Part shown: positions 1 to 12,105 of the stretch, piece by piece
Position numbering within the stretch: the stretch's first letter is position 1
Layout of the letters: every line of letters starts with the position of its first letter
Assembly (NCBI GenBank): GCA_037892935.1
Contig: JAYXKI010000005.1
Coordinates: 1,054,001-1,118,000 of the forward strand
Source: Phlebopus portentosus
Lineage: Eukaryota > Basidiomycota > Agaricomycetes > Boletales > Boletinellaceae
Direction: 5' to 3'
DNA: 64,000 nt
Program-made: the position numbers and the translations under genes
Notes under the pieces: model-generated
Databases searched by the model: none
What the model was told of the DNA's origin: nothing
Seen by the model: only the letters and a program-made list of their open reading frames with translations

Positions 1-3000
1 TTAGGCTCTACCTCGACTCAGGAGTCGTGGTCAACGGCAGACACGCCTCCGTATTCGCCCAACTTTCCTCCCAATTCGCAATGCGCGTCTCCTTCGCGCT
101 CGCCTCCGTCTGCGAGTGGGCTGTCGCATATCAAGACCAAGCAGGGGAGTGTTACCCCGCATCCGTATGCGCATGTGCAGACCCGTTCGTCCGAGTATGC
201 TTCTCAGAGGCCGAGCGACCGGCGCCGGCCGGAGCAGAAGGGCTTCCTCAATTTGCGTCAGGCGACCAACCGCCCAAGCATCGCGAACAGGAGAAATGGG
301 CTGGATAACCTCGAGGGGCCGATGCCATTGAATATGCGGCTCGGCATGCCGCATTCGAGTTTCCCTTCTCATCTCGGTGCGAGTTCTTCATCCTCTAGTC
401 ATTCTACTGTTGGTGGACGCGCTCATGTTAACCTTCCCCCGTCATTATGGATGTCTCCGATGAATGCCACTCCAGTTTCCAAAGCTGCACCCGCGTCCTC
501 TTCGTCAAATCACCCCGCGCTATCCCAGCTGACGATGCCGTCAGGTCCATCAGTCACTAGTTACGACACGACTTCCTCGAGTGCTTCATCTTCTCGACCG
601 TCGACATCGCCGTTCGTCAGCGGCTCAGCTTCTACTTCGACCATGCCAACGAGTGCAGCTACTGATACCAAGTCACCTACCTTCTATACGGATATTTTAG
701 CGGAAGATTTATTTACAAACAAGGCGGCTCCGTTGCCTTCAGCAGCGCCGAATGGAAGAGGTTCACCCGACTTGGCCACGCTGAGTTCGGATGTCGATCC
801 CGATCCGGACAAAATGGCACAGAAAGATCCACTTGCTACACAAGTTTGGAAGATGTATGCGCGAACTAAGGCATCATTGCCTCATGCTCAAAGAATGGAA
901 AATTTGACATGGAGAATGATGACGCTTGCGCTGAAGAAAAGCAGAGAGGAGGAAGCAAAGGCTGCGGCTAAGGAGAAAGTGGATAATCAAGGGGGCGGCG
1001 CTCCTACCGCGACAGGTATCCAGAAGCAAACAGAAGGATTAACAAAGGTTGAAGAGATTGAGGGTTCAATGTTGACGGCACCGGAAGTCAAAACCGAGCC
1101 AGAAACAAGAGGACGGAGACCTGATAAGCAAGCTGCACGTGTTCGCGTTGTTGGTTTTGAGGGGAAGAGTCAGGACGGAGAGGAGAACGAGTTCGTTATT
1201 TATTTCTTATCAGCTACTTCCTGACGTCCAGCTAATGCCGTCTGACTGCAGCGAAGTTGAAATGGACTGGCGTGCCATTAGCAGGTCGCAATCACGCATA
1301 TCTATGGATTGGCGCCCGACTAGTCGTTCACGCTCTCGTCCACCTCCTGGTCAGCCATTCGACCAAGGTACTTTCTCAAATAGCTGGTCGGAAGGCAAAT
1401 TCTCGTTTCCTCTTGACGATGCGACGCCTCATGCGGGACTGAGCGGCAATATATCCAGATCATTCGACGCTTCGTATATTGCTCAATCCGAACATACAAG
1501 TCCCTCTTCTGTTCCCATTCCTGGTATAGCAACTCAGCTCCGCTACGGCTCTCCTCCACCTTCATCGTCTCTGCAGGCTCACGCGAGCCATCTGGCTGCT
1601 GTATTTGAAGAAACTGGGAGTTCTCTAACCTCAACTTTGTGCAAAATCCAGGAACTAGTGGACGCAGTGGTCCTGCTCGATTCCCTACCCTGGAAGCATT
1701 GCATCGCCCACTGTCTTCAATGAACAGTCCAGCAACGTTTCAGCCAAGCTCTCTTCCTTCGCTGGGTTCACATGGCCCTGGACCATCACGTCAGCGTCCG
1801 AATACGTCGCTGGATATGCAACCAGGAAATCTCCTCCGTCAATTTCGCAAGACAAGTTTCGATCATGCTGTTGCTCGGCCGGCCTTGCATCCGAACCTTG
1901 GTGGTCATGCACGCTTCAGTTCGGATGAGCTTGTGGATCCGCTTGACCCGATTTTAGTGCGTAAAATGATTTAACTCTCAAAGAAGAGAAATTGAGTAGA
2001 TTTATCTGTTGATAGGGGAAACGACGTGCTGATACCCCGCATGCTGACTCTGTATTGCGTGCGGACCCATCCGCTGTTGGCTCGCCTATGCTAGGCCAAA
2101 GACAGGTGACTGATTTGAAGCCATCAATCCGCCAGACTAGCCCATTTCCTTCTGCGTCCTTCGACTTCGCGCTTTCGGAATATGGAGGCTTGTTCGGACT
2201 TTCAGGCTCTGGAGTTGCTGGACCAGAGTTCTTATTCGCAACGGAGGAGAAGCCGCGTGATTCAATCTCGTTCGTCGACACAATGAGGTCTCCAGTCAGT
2301 CTGCCGTACTCGCCTGTTGAATCGCCTACTTCCGGGAACGATGGAATCGCGCAATCGCTACGAGCCGTGCAATCATCGGATTCACTTCAGCAACTATTAC
2401 CCTTCATCTTGCCGTCCTATGATCCAAATGGTGGCTTCTCGCAACAACAGTATACTCACGTGAACCCGACTCAATTGCTTGGAGTGGACCGTGAGGCTGG
2501 CCAGAGCCAGACATTCCACCCCAGCCCGTCAAGTGACGGATGGGGCGGTGGCGGATTCAATTCGAGCTCGACGGCGTCGCCGGAGCCGCTCATCGTATCG
2601 AATGGCTCGACGCCTCCGTCGGTGGAGGGTGGCGGAGCTGCGGGCGTTTCCACGGGTCGTGCCGTGGCTGGCCGGAGAATGAATGGCGTGTTGAAACAGA
2701 TCGAACCTGGGCGTGGGAGTGGTAACATGATTTCTGGTCAGAAGAAGAAGCAGGGAGGACCTGCCAACGCGGGTGCCCCTCGTCAGGCTGCTCTGCGGTC
2801 ATCCTCCAGTCCAGACCTTGCCCAGAACACTGCCTCAGGCAGCGGGAGCCAGGGAGCGGGGATCGATGACGCAGATTCTACGCCGACAGTCTGCACGAAT
2901 TGCCAAACGAGGAACACCCCTCTTTGGAGACGTGATCCCGAGGGACAACCGCTGTGTGAGTGTTGCGCTGATTCCCCGAGCTTCTCAACTTCTTCCGGTT

Positions 3001-3492
3001 TCTGGATCGTTGCGTGAATTACTGAATTACTGACTGAATGCATCTCTTCGCAGGCAATGCATGTGGGCTATTCTATGTAAGTCGCATTTCCACTTGTGCG
3101 AAACAACCCCTTTGCTTATACTTCTCGACTCGGCTAGAAACTGCACGGCGTGACCCGACCGCTATCTCTGAAGACCGACGTCATTAAGAAGAGGTACGTT
3201 TATGAGTGGCTAAAGTTTGGGGTGGAGAGTTATGGACTGACCGTGTTTTGTTCTTTTGTATCTGCGCGTGGATAGGAATCGTGCGTCAGGTGCAGTTAAC
3301 GCGACGCGCAAGAATGCGCCGGCATTACCAAAGATCGCATCCTCTTCGACACGTCCGCGGAGCTCTACAACGGGTAGTGCAACTTCCGGGCCCGGACGAG
3401 GAGGAGGGCCCGGATCGACGTTGGGGAATACGTCGTTAGCAATGAAACGACAACGGCGCACATCAGAAACGACGCCGACACAAATTCGCTGA
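1..3492 (+). CDS. areA: AreA/NIT2-like GATA zinc-finger regulator of nitrogen metabolism, 5' truncated
   Basis: GATA-type transcription factor. The frame is already open at base 1 with no ATG, so the N-terminus lies outside the window. Around 820-950 the protein carries the fungal AreA N-terminal block ([15 protein letters not shown], then [10 protein letters not shown]). A second AreA-like stretch (FRKTSFDH) lies near 1850. The zinc finger starts at 2890 ([15 protein letters not shown]), is split by an intron inside its third Cys codon, and resumes as NACGLFY and [19 protein letters not shown]. Exons: 1-1190, 1252-about 1600, about 1652-1956, 2016-2955, 3054-3076 (23 nt), 3138-3193, 3276-3492. 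The Cys-x2-Cys-x17-Cys-x2-Cys finger and basic tail fit DNA binding at GATA sites. In ascomycetes this family activates genes for secondary nitrogen sources; that role is inferred here. The second intron, near 1600-1650, does not join in frame at its best sites. Confidence 0.9.
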
Positions 3493-4125
3493 GTGGGAAT
3501 CCTAACTAAACAACTAAGCCGTATATGGGATGATCGCGGACATTAGTCTGTGAACCTGGGCGGCAACTCCCCTGATTCTCATGCCACTGCATTCATAGCT
3601 CTCGCGGATAGCTGAGAGTTGTACCTGACCCGTCTAACACCGATGACGGGGCTCTTCTCTCCCTTACCATGAATGTGTTCCTCCTAACTCATTGTGGCTT
3701 ATCCCTCGATTTCTGTGAGCTGTCTGTTGATATGTTTGAGTATATTTAAATATTTTCTGGTCATTCGTTCTTCACAGTTATTTTACTTTTTTTTTTTTGT
3801 GACTGTATGACGATAGGTAGGCTTTGCAACAACACTGCACCCGACGCAATTTGAATGTTAGACACTACATGCTCGACTTTCTTTCATTCGTTTTTGTTTT
3901 CATTGGTTTATTTTAGATTATTTAGTGAACATTCATTTTGTATAACAGAACAGAAGCTGGGACGAAAGAAATAATGGTGAATTCGAGAATGTAGTCTGAC
4001 TGAAAGTGGAAAAAAGCTTCGAGGCGATTGCCAAAAGGGGCAATGAAATTCGCAGAGACTATCGGATCAGCAAAAGGGCGTCGGGCGGCAAACAAAACCG
4101 TCACTCGACTCGACATATCTACTAA
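3493..4125. other. Intergenic: 3' flank of the GATA gene and 5' flank of the Sec7 gene
   Basis: No supported gene. The first half is the probable 3' UTR and terminator region of the GATA gene, with an AT-rich stretch and an 11-T run near 3788. The second half is the likely promoter and leader of the Sec7-PH gene. An ATG at 4043 opens a short frame, but it cannot be joined in phase to the Sec7 frame with the splice sites seen. Confidence 0.6.
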
Positions 4126-7100
4126 CACGACGACGACGACGACGACGAAGACGAGGCTGAGAACGCATCGACGAAATACGACGAGAAATCAGAGGTGACG
4201 AGCGGGAAAACCCGTTGTGGACGACGTCCGGGTTTTTGATTCAAGCTGGCTCCTCCTCCGCAATTCCGTAACGTACCCCCGCCCTCTTCCTTCCGTACCG
4301 CCACTCTGCGCCCAGTCGCGTCAAATGACAAGAACACGACGCGCATTGGCGACACTGCTGCCTCATCGCGCAGAATCTCGCGTACGGAACTAGACTTTGA
4401 GAAGGCTCTCCTCGGCACCGATACCGTCCTCCTCTCTGAGGGTCGCGACATTCACGCTCTCGGTATTGACCCGCCTGGAGATACTATTGCCAATACGAGT
4501 GCCGGTACAGCGTCATCAGCATCAGCAACAGCATCATCTAACAATCAAAAGGCACCGCGAAGTGCCGCATCCGCATCCACATCCGCAGCCATGCGTCCCG
4601 GAGGTTCTTCGCATCCATCGTTACCGCAGAATACTCATAGTACTGTAAGCCAATTCCAATGCCGGAGTCTGCATCAAACTCAAAGTTGCATTCTTACTCA
4701 GAGCCAGAGTCAAAGCCAGAGTCAGGGTCAAAGCCAAGCTCAAGGTCAATTTCGGGGCAGCAGCGTGCCACTGTCTTCTACTACTACTACCTCGTCTGCA
4801 CCCGTTACTCCACTTCCCCTTACACCGCAGATATCGCTTACGCGCTCGCATTCGCGGACTTCATCGTCGAGGTCGGCGTCGAACGAGCGGTTTTTCGACG
4901 CCCAGCAGGACGCGGACGTTAGGACGAAACGTCGTTCGCTTTTGCGATCGCCGGGGACTGCGAGCAGCCCCGACCTTGCCACGCTTGTCCGGAGGGCTAA
5001 GGAGAAGCATAGTCATATTTCAAAGCGATCTCGAGACCGAACGGGTGGCGCTGGTGGTGGCACCAGTGACGGACGTACCGCAACGTCTAGTCAGAAGGGG
5101 CTTTCGCCTGATAGCTATCAGTCGCAAGCTAGTATAGCGCGTACCCGTCAGCGATCTACCACGGTAGGAAACGGCGGGGAACCATCCAAGATGGATCCCT
5201 CATTAAATTCGCTCACCGTCAAAGGCAAGCTTTCAAAAAGCGGATCATCTGGAGCGTCGTCGACTTCCCGCCATCAACCAGTGAGCTCAGATGTGAGTAA
5301 TCCGACGTTGAGAAATAGATCAGACACTGTCACCAGCAAGGTATGTCCAACAAGCGTTCATCAAGTCATGATGCGCTTGACTGATTGATGCGTAGGGCAA
5401 ATCCTCTGTTCGTTCAAAGACAAGCGCTTTCCTAGGTAAGATCATTGGACAGGGTTCAATACGAGATAAATCTGTACGTTTACGCCCCCATCTCATCAAA
5501 ATACGAAAATACGGCGACTGAGATGAAATCATAGCGTGATCTATTTGGTTCCCCCACGACGCCGGTGTCAGCTTCGTTTTCCAGCTCGAGCTTTTACCAA
5601 AGCGACGACGCACCACCCGTACCTTCCATACCCCAAGAGCATCGTGCTGCCTCAACATCGCCCATTGCCGATATGTATACTAGCCCTCCTGCTACTCCTG
5701 ATGTTAGCAAACCGCTTCCTGCGATTCATCCTTCGCCTCGTGTACCAGCTTCATCAACTGAAGAAGACGTCACTGACGCGAGTGCGACATCTGCAATTGA
5801 GCATGCTGCTTCTGCTGTACGGTCGTCTTCTCCAGAGCGGACGATTAAAGGCAAGGCACCTGCTTCAGGAGGAGCCAAGAGACGAAGTATGAGTGTGAGC
5901 GAAGCTGATCTCAAGAAAGCCATGGCAGGAAGTGCAGAGCGGATACGGTCATCTTTGAACAAAGAATGGGACTCGGGCTCAGATCATAGCGGTAGTGGAG
6001 TCATCAGAGATTTCAAGGGAGAGCTATCATCACAACTTGATTCCATCTCCAGCACGACGCTTGATCTCAGAGACCCGACAACACCGAAGCGATCGACATT
6101 CGACTCCTCTGGTGCTGCAAATACGCTTGCAGATGCCCGAGGAGGCTCCAAGAGCGCACCCAGCGTCCGTCGCTCCGCATGATTTCGTCTTCCCCAACTA
6201 CACCCGCGTCTGGTGCTCCGGCTCTAACCATCGACACGAAAATAAATATTGAAGATCCTATTGTTCCTCCTCGTTCGTCCTCTTTAAACACCCCACTTAA
6301 AACACCTAACACGGTAGGTCCTATAGAATCGATCCGAAAGAACTCGATCAAGTTTGGTCCGCGTGCACAGCGGTCCGATTCTGCGTCTGCGCAGAGTGTC
6401 GTCTCCGGCCCTCCAAGTGCAGTGCGCGGTGACGCATCTCGGTTACGCGTACAGCATCGGTCCGTCGCGTCCAGCTCGGAACCTTCACTCATCCCAGCAC
6501 GCGAAGACGATAACATCAGCGGCCGTGACCGTAAGCGAACTGTTCGCTTAGTACCGTCTTCTACGTCTGTCGGGTGGCCTGAAGCGGCTTCACCTTCTCT
6601 TTCATTGAGCATGAGTTCCCAGACTGACCTTACTGAGGAGACTGGGAATGGAAAACCGCTGCCGTCCCGAGAAGAGCCGCTTGACATTGAAGCGAGAGCG
6701 AAGCACTTTGCTGTGAAGTGCTGGACCGAAGATGAAGACTTCCTTGCGAAGGAGAAGATAGCTGAATGGCTTGGTGGAAAGTGCGTCTCAATTCTATTCA
6801 ATGTCATGATGTCGGTCTAATAATACTATTCGTTGTACTCTCAGCAAACTGGTTAATAAACTGGCTTTGAAGTACTACATAGACTACTTTGACTTCTCCG
6901 GTCTCAGGCTGGATGTCGCGTTTCGTCGATTGTGCGCTAAGCTCTATCTGAAGGCTGAAACGCAGCAAGTCGACAGGATTCTGGAAGAGTTCAGCCGTAG
7001 ATACTGGGAGACTAATCCATCGACCATTTATGGAAGTGCTAGTAAGTCGGGACGCGTGTTCATTACTTGCCAAGTTTGCTCATTATTTCCAACCTTAGGT

Positions 7101-9401
7101 GTCGTCCATGCTGTTTCGTACTCTCTGTTGCTTCTCAATACAGATCTTCACGTTGCTGAGCTTGCGTCGCGCATGTCTCGAAACCAGTTTGTGCGCAACA
7201 CGCTTGCTGCAATTCAAGTGCAGATCAGGCCGAACGGCACGGGTCGTGCTTCTACCCCGGAGCTGACTCATGACGATGGGAGCAGTATTCGAGGCGTTGG
7301 CTCGGATGGCAGTGAAGTTGGTGCTTCTGGAGTGAAGGGCAGAAATGGACGCAGCGGGAGCGTGACAAGCTGGACTAGTGTGTCGCGTGAGTTTGTTAAT
7401 ACACCAGCCACGACCCCGAATAGCGGCTCCTCGCAGCAGCTTAACGGAAGCAATACTTCTGTGAGTGAATCTCGCGCGAAGAGCTCGAGTACATCTGTCG
7501 TATACGGCCGAAACTTTGAGAACGACATGGAGAGTCTGTTGAAGGTCTGTTCCGATTGCATATAAGGTGTTATCAGGTTGAGAGATGCTGACATTCGGAG
7601 CAGGAAATGTACACGGCTATTAAAACACAACAGATCTTGCAACCGATGGGTGTAGTCGAACGTGCGTCTGTGTCTTCTGGCCCTGGGGCTCATCTCTTCC
7701 GCAACGGAAGCCGACGAGGGCAGAATGATCGAGTGGCCAATCTTAAGAGGGGCAGCATGCGTGGAATTCAGTCTTTGTTCTCGGCACATGCAGGTGCCAG
7801 TCCGTATGGGAACAGTGGGAGTATCGATGGTCGGATTAGTCCAGCTCCAAGCTTCGCAAATTCGACGCACGAGGTCAGCTTGAATGTGAGCGTGCTCGTT
7901 ATCGGTCCGGTTCCTTGAACTGTACTGACAAAAAAACATTGCAAACGCGTTTTTGCATACTTAGGTGCTAGCTGCTTCGAGTAACCAGTTTCTACCACCC
8001 ACACTGGGCTTCGCTTCGAACTTATCTCACACGATCATCCGCGAAGCTCAGGAAGACGATGCCCGGAGCGTACGAAGCGATCAGACGGGTTCGACGAGCG
8101 TAAGTATCACGGATGAAGAACTTGCGTTGCTGGGTGCCCCATGGGCAAAGGAAGGTATGCTTTGCCGGAAGCAATACTGGGAATCGGCCGGCAGGCGAGC
8201 GAAGTCGAAGAACTGGCTCGATGTTTTCGTGGTTATCCAAAAGGGGGAATTGAGTATGTTTACCTTCCGTGAAGGCGGCTCGGCCGGGACAATGGGCGTT
8301 GGTGGCGGAAACTGGCTGGTGAGTTTGTCCATCATGTTGGAAAAAGTGTCGCTTGGATGGCTGATGATATTGTCGTATAGGCCAACGCGCAACAAGTCGG
8401 GACTGTCTCGCTGGCACATTCTCTCGCTCACGCTCTCCCCCCTCCTGGCTACAGCCGACAGCGGCCACATTGCTTTGTTCTGACTTTAGCTACGGGAGGT
8501 GTCTATTTCTTCCAAGCCGGGACCGAGGAACTTGTCAATGAGTGGGTATCAACGTGCAACTATTGGGCCGCGCGGACGAGTAAAGAGCCATTAGCTGGAG
8601 GTGTATCAAATATGGAGTATGGTTGGAACCGTGTGATGGACCTTGACGACGACCGACCTTCCGCCTCTGGAGATGACCCTTCGTACAGAGACACGGACAC
8701 ATTTAGCACCCGAAGTACTCGGAGCTGGCATGGTATGAAGGATACTTTCTCGATACGGTCGGGCGTGTCCCCGTACGCGGAGCGAATAACAATTCATGAT
8801 TGGAAGTCGCCTATGCCTTCTACTGTGCCCAGCACACATGATGAAGAGACGCAGCTGGAAGCGCTGCAGAAACACGCTAACTCGCTCAAGACAGACCTTG
8901 ATAAACACAATGCTCTTCGGACGCCGATGATACAACTAGTGCGTTGCAAATACTCTTCCTCCTTCATAATGAGCGATTTTTGATCCGCTTTATTCACAGT
9001 ACACGACTCGCTCGACAAACGCAAACAGAGCAATGGCAAATTGGGAACGCAAATCCCAATACCTGCTCTCCGAAATCGTCAAGTATGATTCATATGTCGA
9101 CTCCTTGAAGGCTGCAATGAATCTACGGCTCAAAAAGCGTGGTGAAAAGGTACTGGAGAAGGCCTTGGAGAAAATGAATCCGGACGATACAGGTACCGTA
9201 ACGAGTGGGAAACAGCAGCAACGATGGAAAGGATACCCAGATGAAGAGACGATACCTGAAGGGGAGGAGCCGCCGCCTACTCCTGGTCTGAGTGTTCAGA
9301 CGACGAATAAGAAAAACGAAAACAAGAATCAGAAGGTTATTGCTGTTAACGGCGACTCGAGGTCGAGTTCGAAGCATAGGAGGGAATCTGCGGAGACTTG
9401 A
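4126..9401 (+). CDS. EFA6/Yel1-type Arf guanine-nucleotide exchange factor (Sec7 plus PH domain)
   Basis: The long N-terminus is Ser- and Gln-rich and probably disordered. A Sec7 domain follows from about 6700 to 7240. It keeps the catalytic glutamate in KAETQQVDRI, the counterpart of the PGEAQKIDR motif, and the second motif YSLLLLNTDLH. A PH domain covers about 8150-8590 (EGMLCRKQYWES, then LDVFVVIQKGELSMF). A helical tail ends at the stop at 9401. The Sec7-PH-helix order matches the EFA6/PSD and Yel1 families, which load GTP on Arf6/Arf3 at the plasma membrane. Clear introns: 5341-5395, 5474-5534, 6781-6844, 7042-7098, 7545-7603, 7886-7964, 8319-8380, 8939-8999. The start is unresolved: the frame is open from 4126, probably interrupted by an intron at 4195-4245, without an in-frame ATG. 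A frame change at 6165-6255 lacks a good intron. Confidence 0.85.
4696..4749 (+). repeat. Degenerate hexanucleotide repeat coding for Gln-Ser/Gly
   Basis: Imperfect CAR-AGY repeats inside the N-terminal exon of the Sec7-PH gene encode TQSQSQSQSQGQSQAQGQ. The reading frame stays open, so the repeat is probably translated as a low-complexity linker. Confidence 0.8.
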
Positions 9402-10151
9402 TTAAATATGAGTATTTTTGGTTTGCTTAATTAATCTACTTTTTTTTTGTCTTTCTCTTCACAGTTTTCCTCCCCTCTGTCTTCTTTCCCTCTTTCTAGC
9501 TTTTCTTGCTAGTGTAGATTAGAATCGACGTTTGTTTAATCGGTCGGTTGTTGCCTATATCTGACAATTCAGATATTTTATATCCATTATTGCTTTTACT
9601 TTATATACACCTAGACGCACCTTTCTTTTCTTCCTTATAAGTGTTTAACTGGTATGTAACTTATTTCTTCCCTTGCTTTTCATGTTCATTCCGTTGGTTT
9701 TTTTTTTTTTTTTTTTTTTTGGATTCTTGGCACGTATTATTTTTTTATTTTTTTTTTTGGTTTGCGCTGCGTTATATAACTACATACGTTTCCTGTCTCT
9801 TGTTTTACTGTGCAAATATCTGATACTTGTTGGCAATGGTCTCTGCTCTTATTGCTGCACAAATTACACACGTTCGGTCTTTGCCCTAGGGTTATATTCG
9901 CATCTGGCACCGCGACATTGAGGCTTATGACTTATGATATCGGTCTCGTTCGCATACCTGAAACACACAATATGCTCATCTCATCAACAACTTTATCATG
10001 TACATCATCTTACAAGCTCGAGCCAGGTAAGCTGAGGATAGTCTACGCATGCGTAGGCCCCACGTTATAATATTATCGTAGCTTCGTGTCATACAATACA
10101 CTCGGCATACAACACAAGAAAACGTCAGCATAGCACTACAAGAAAAGACAG
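9402..10151. other. Intergenic, T-rich 3' flank of the Sec7-PH gene
   Basis: No gene supported. The stretch downstream of the stop at 9401 is T-rich on the plus strand and includes a 23-T homopolymer. Short frames here are mostly Phe and Tyr runs and look non-coding. Confidence 0.6.
9698..9720 (+). repeat. Poly-T homopolymer of 23 bases
   Basis: An uninterrupted run of T lies about 300 bases past the stop of the Sec7-PH gene, followed by further T-rich runs up to about 9760. No target-site duplication was seen that would mark it as the tail of a retrotransposed copy. Its length is open to assembly error. Confidence 0.9.
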
Positions 10152-10458
10152 TTCTCGTATCAGAACGAGAATATCGAGATATAGGGAGATGTGTAACCCG
10201 CTGGGTCTATATATGGACGATCTAAGGACCTTGCTCGCGAGGTCAGGTAGTCAAAGGATAAGGAAAAAGATGATGATGACAGATGACCTCGCTTGCGAGG
10301 TCGAAAGAAACAAGACGTAAGGTAACGACTGACCGACTGACTGACTGAGATACGTTATGTATCTGAAAGGCCGAATGCCGAAATGGCATCCGAAGGGGGG
10401 GGCAGAACTGAATGCTCATAGAGCATCAGAACTTGGAATCGTGAAGGCCCGAGAGGGC
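10152..10458. repeat. Cluster of short inverted repeats (hairpins)
   Basis: At least seven inverted repeats lie in about 300 bases: 10152-10171 (7-bp stem), 10227-10244 and 10285-10302 (two near-identical 8-bp stems with 2-nt loops, GACCTYGC/GCGAGGTC), 10348-10364 (6 bp), 10375-10389 (5 bp), 10412-10426 (6 bp) and 10447-10458 (GCCC-GAGA-GGGC). They sit at and just past the 3' end of the minus-strand secreted-protein gene, so they could be part of its 3' UTR or terminator. Function unknown. Confidence 0.6.
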
Positions 10459-11658
10459 GCGGACACGAGACCGAGCACGCGAGTGGCGGGAGAAGGATGA
10501 GGTGCGCTTTGCACGACGGGAGCGCGAAGTTGACCTCTTGCGGCTGCATGTCGGAGACGCGCCTGAAGCCGAGGTGACAGAGCTGGTTTCACCGACGTTC
10601 ACTACAGTCGGCTGCGAAGAGTCTGCGCTAGCAGTCCTCGAAGTGATAGAATTCGCCGATGATGCCGGTGACGAGGTGGTAGGAGACGTAGCCTCAGATG
10701 ATGAAGGCGTTGAGACCTCAGTCGACGATGGTGATGCCGCATTACTCGAGCCTGAGGATCCAGACACACCGGACGAAGAACCACCCGACAAAGAGCCAGC
10801 GACCGCCTCAGTAAACTTGGTAGTCGAGCCACCGCAGAAGGTAATAAGAAGGTTGACGTCATCTGCTTGACATGCGCGCTGGACCTGGTTATCATCAGGC
10901 ACGAAAAACGCGGTATTGCACTTTGCATCAGCGCCTGTAAACCGGATTTCTTCATTAATTTCTCGTTTTAAAATGGAAGCATGATTTACGCACAGACGGC
11001 TCCGAGGCCGTCGCATTGGTTCCCATCCCCGCCGTAGAATGCAAAGGCCGTTTCTACATTAAAGGCATGGCTGCAATTTTTTGACCATGAGGGTGGCGTG
11101 TAATTTTAATCTGTGATAGCACTTACTCTGGGATAAGGGAAATATCCACACTAAAAAACTTAAGTGAGCAAGCATGCTAAATGCAAGCGAACCGCTCTTA
11201 ACACACCTTGATCCGCACCCTGGACAGCTAGGGTTGTTCATGTTCATTTCAACGAGAGTGCAGTATTCCCCGTTGAAGCCACATTCATCGTTCCTGTCGA
11301 GGTAACTGCAAGCATTTCAGTTTGGAACTACCAAAACTGTGATTGAAGAGTCAACCACTAACGCGATAGAAGATTCGATTGGACCATTGCTTGTGTAGTC
11401 TTCGCCTGACGACAGGACAGTGGATCCCTTGATGAGCTTGGGCTGAATGCTTCAAGATCAGCGTTATCGTAAATTTACGGCTGTATAATAACATACGGTC
11501 CCTGTGCCACAGCTAGAGGCGATAAATCATCAGTTAAGCTTGTGCGACGGGGGAATAGCAACAACTGACTTGTTCTGGAAGCGAATAGTATGCGATTCAG
11601 CGAGAACATGAAGAGCAGAGACGACAAGGACAGCAAGCGAAGAGAGCGTGAATGACAT
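10426..11658 (-). CDS. Secreted cysteine-rich protein of the Agaricomycete glycopeptide type, with Ser/Thr-rich tail
   Basis: Seven exons read on the minus strand: 11658-11570, 11512-11497 (16 nt), 11442-11363, 11305-11207, 11150-11127 (24 nt), 11070-10994, 10934-10426. All junctions are GT..AG and in phase, giving about 297 residues. The N-terminus is a signal peptide (MSFTLSSLAVLVVSALHVLA), so export is expected. The mature part has the pattern HTIRFQNNCGTGTPKL, then YTSNGP, NPSCPGCGSS, HAFNVETAFAFY and NLLITFC, with paired cysteines. I recognise this as the Agaricomycete secreted glycopeptide family, from memory of its pattern and without a search. Its biochemical role is not known to me. 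From about 10830 on the protein is Ser/Thr-rich and finally Arg-rich, suggesting an O-glycosylated tail; no clear GPI signal was seen. Confidence 0.7.
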
Positions 11659-12105
11659 TTTGAGTCAAGACTACTAACGAATGAGAGGGAATATAAAGGA
11701 ACGGTTGCTCGTCGTCTGCAGCAAAGAAGGGGTCTCAAGAGGTGAGGGGAGGGAGGAAGGAGGCAAAGCGGAGAGGCAGTGGAAGTAAAAGGGAGAGGTG
11801 TGAGAAATGATGGGATATGAAATTTGAAGATTACCGCCGTGTCCGGAGCCGCGAACCTCTTGAACAATAACCCCTTCCGTTTTCAGTATTTCATTCAACT
11901 TTTCGCGTCTTTTATATTATAAACACGCAGTATTTCATGCATTCCGTGCACAATCCGCACGGATTTTCAGCCCAATTGTCAGTGAATAAATAAAAGGAAT
12001 AACGGTGAGTCGGATCCTTATCTCTGAGTTTCATATTGCCGAGAACTGATATGCTGATCCGAAAATCTACATTATTACATAATATTTTCCAAATGAACAT
12101 GTACA
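11659..12105. other. Intergenic: promoter of the secreted-protein gene
   Basis: It separates two minus-strand genes. It holds the 5' flank of the secreted Cys-rich gene, with a purine-rich stretch at about 11740-11800, and the 3' flank of the oxidoreductase. A frame at 11475-11867 overlaps it but is a shadow of the secreted-protein exons. Confidence 0.5.

Noticed and set aside
9698..9720. Poly-T run as the tail of a retrotransposed copy
   Set aside because: No coding homology or flanking direct repeats were seen around it.
9641..9921. Phe/Tyr-rich small frames resembling membrane peptides
   Set aside because: They are produced by T homopolymers in the 3' flank of the Sec7-PH gene and have no coding support.
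10502..10870. 122-codon acidic plus-strand frame
   Set aside because: It is the antisense shadow of the Ser/Thr-rich exon of the minus-strand secreted protein; splice-site continuity supports the minus strand only.
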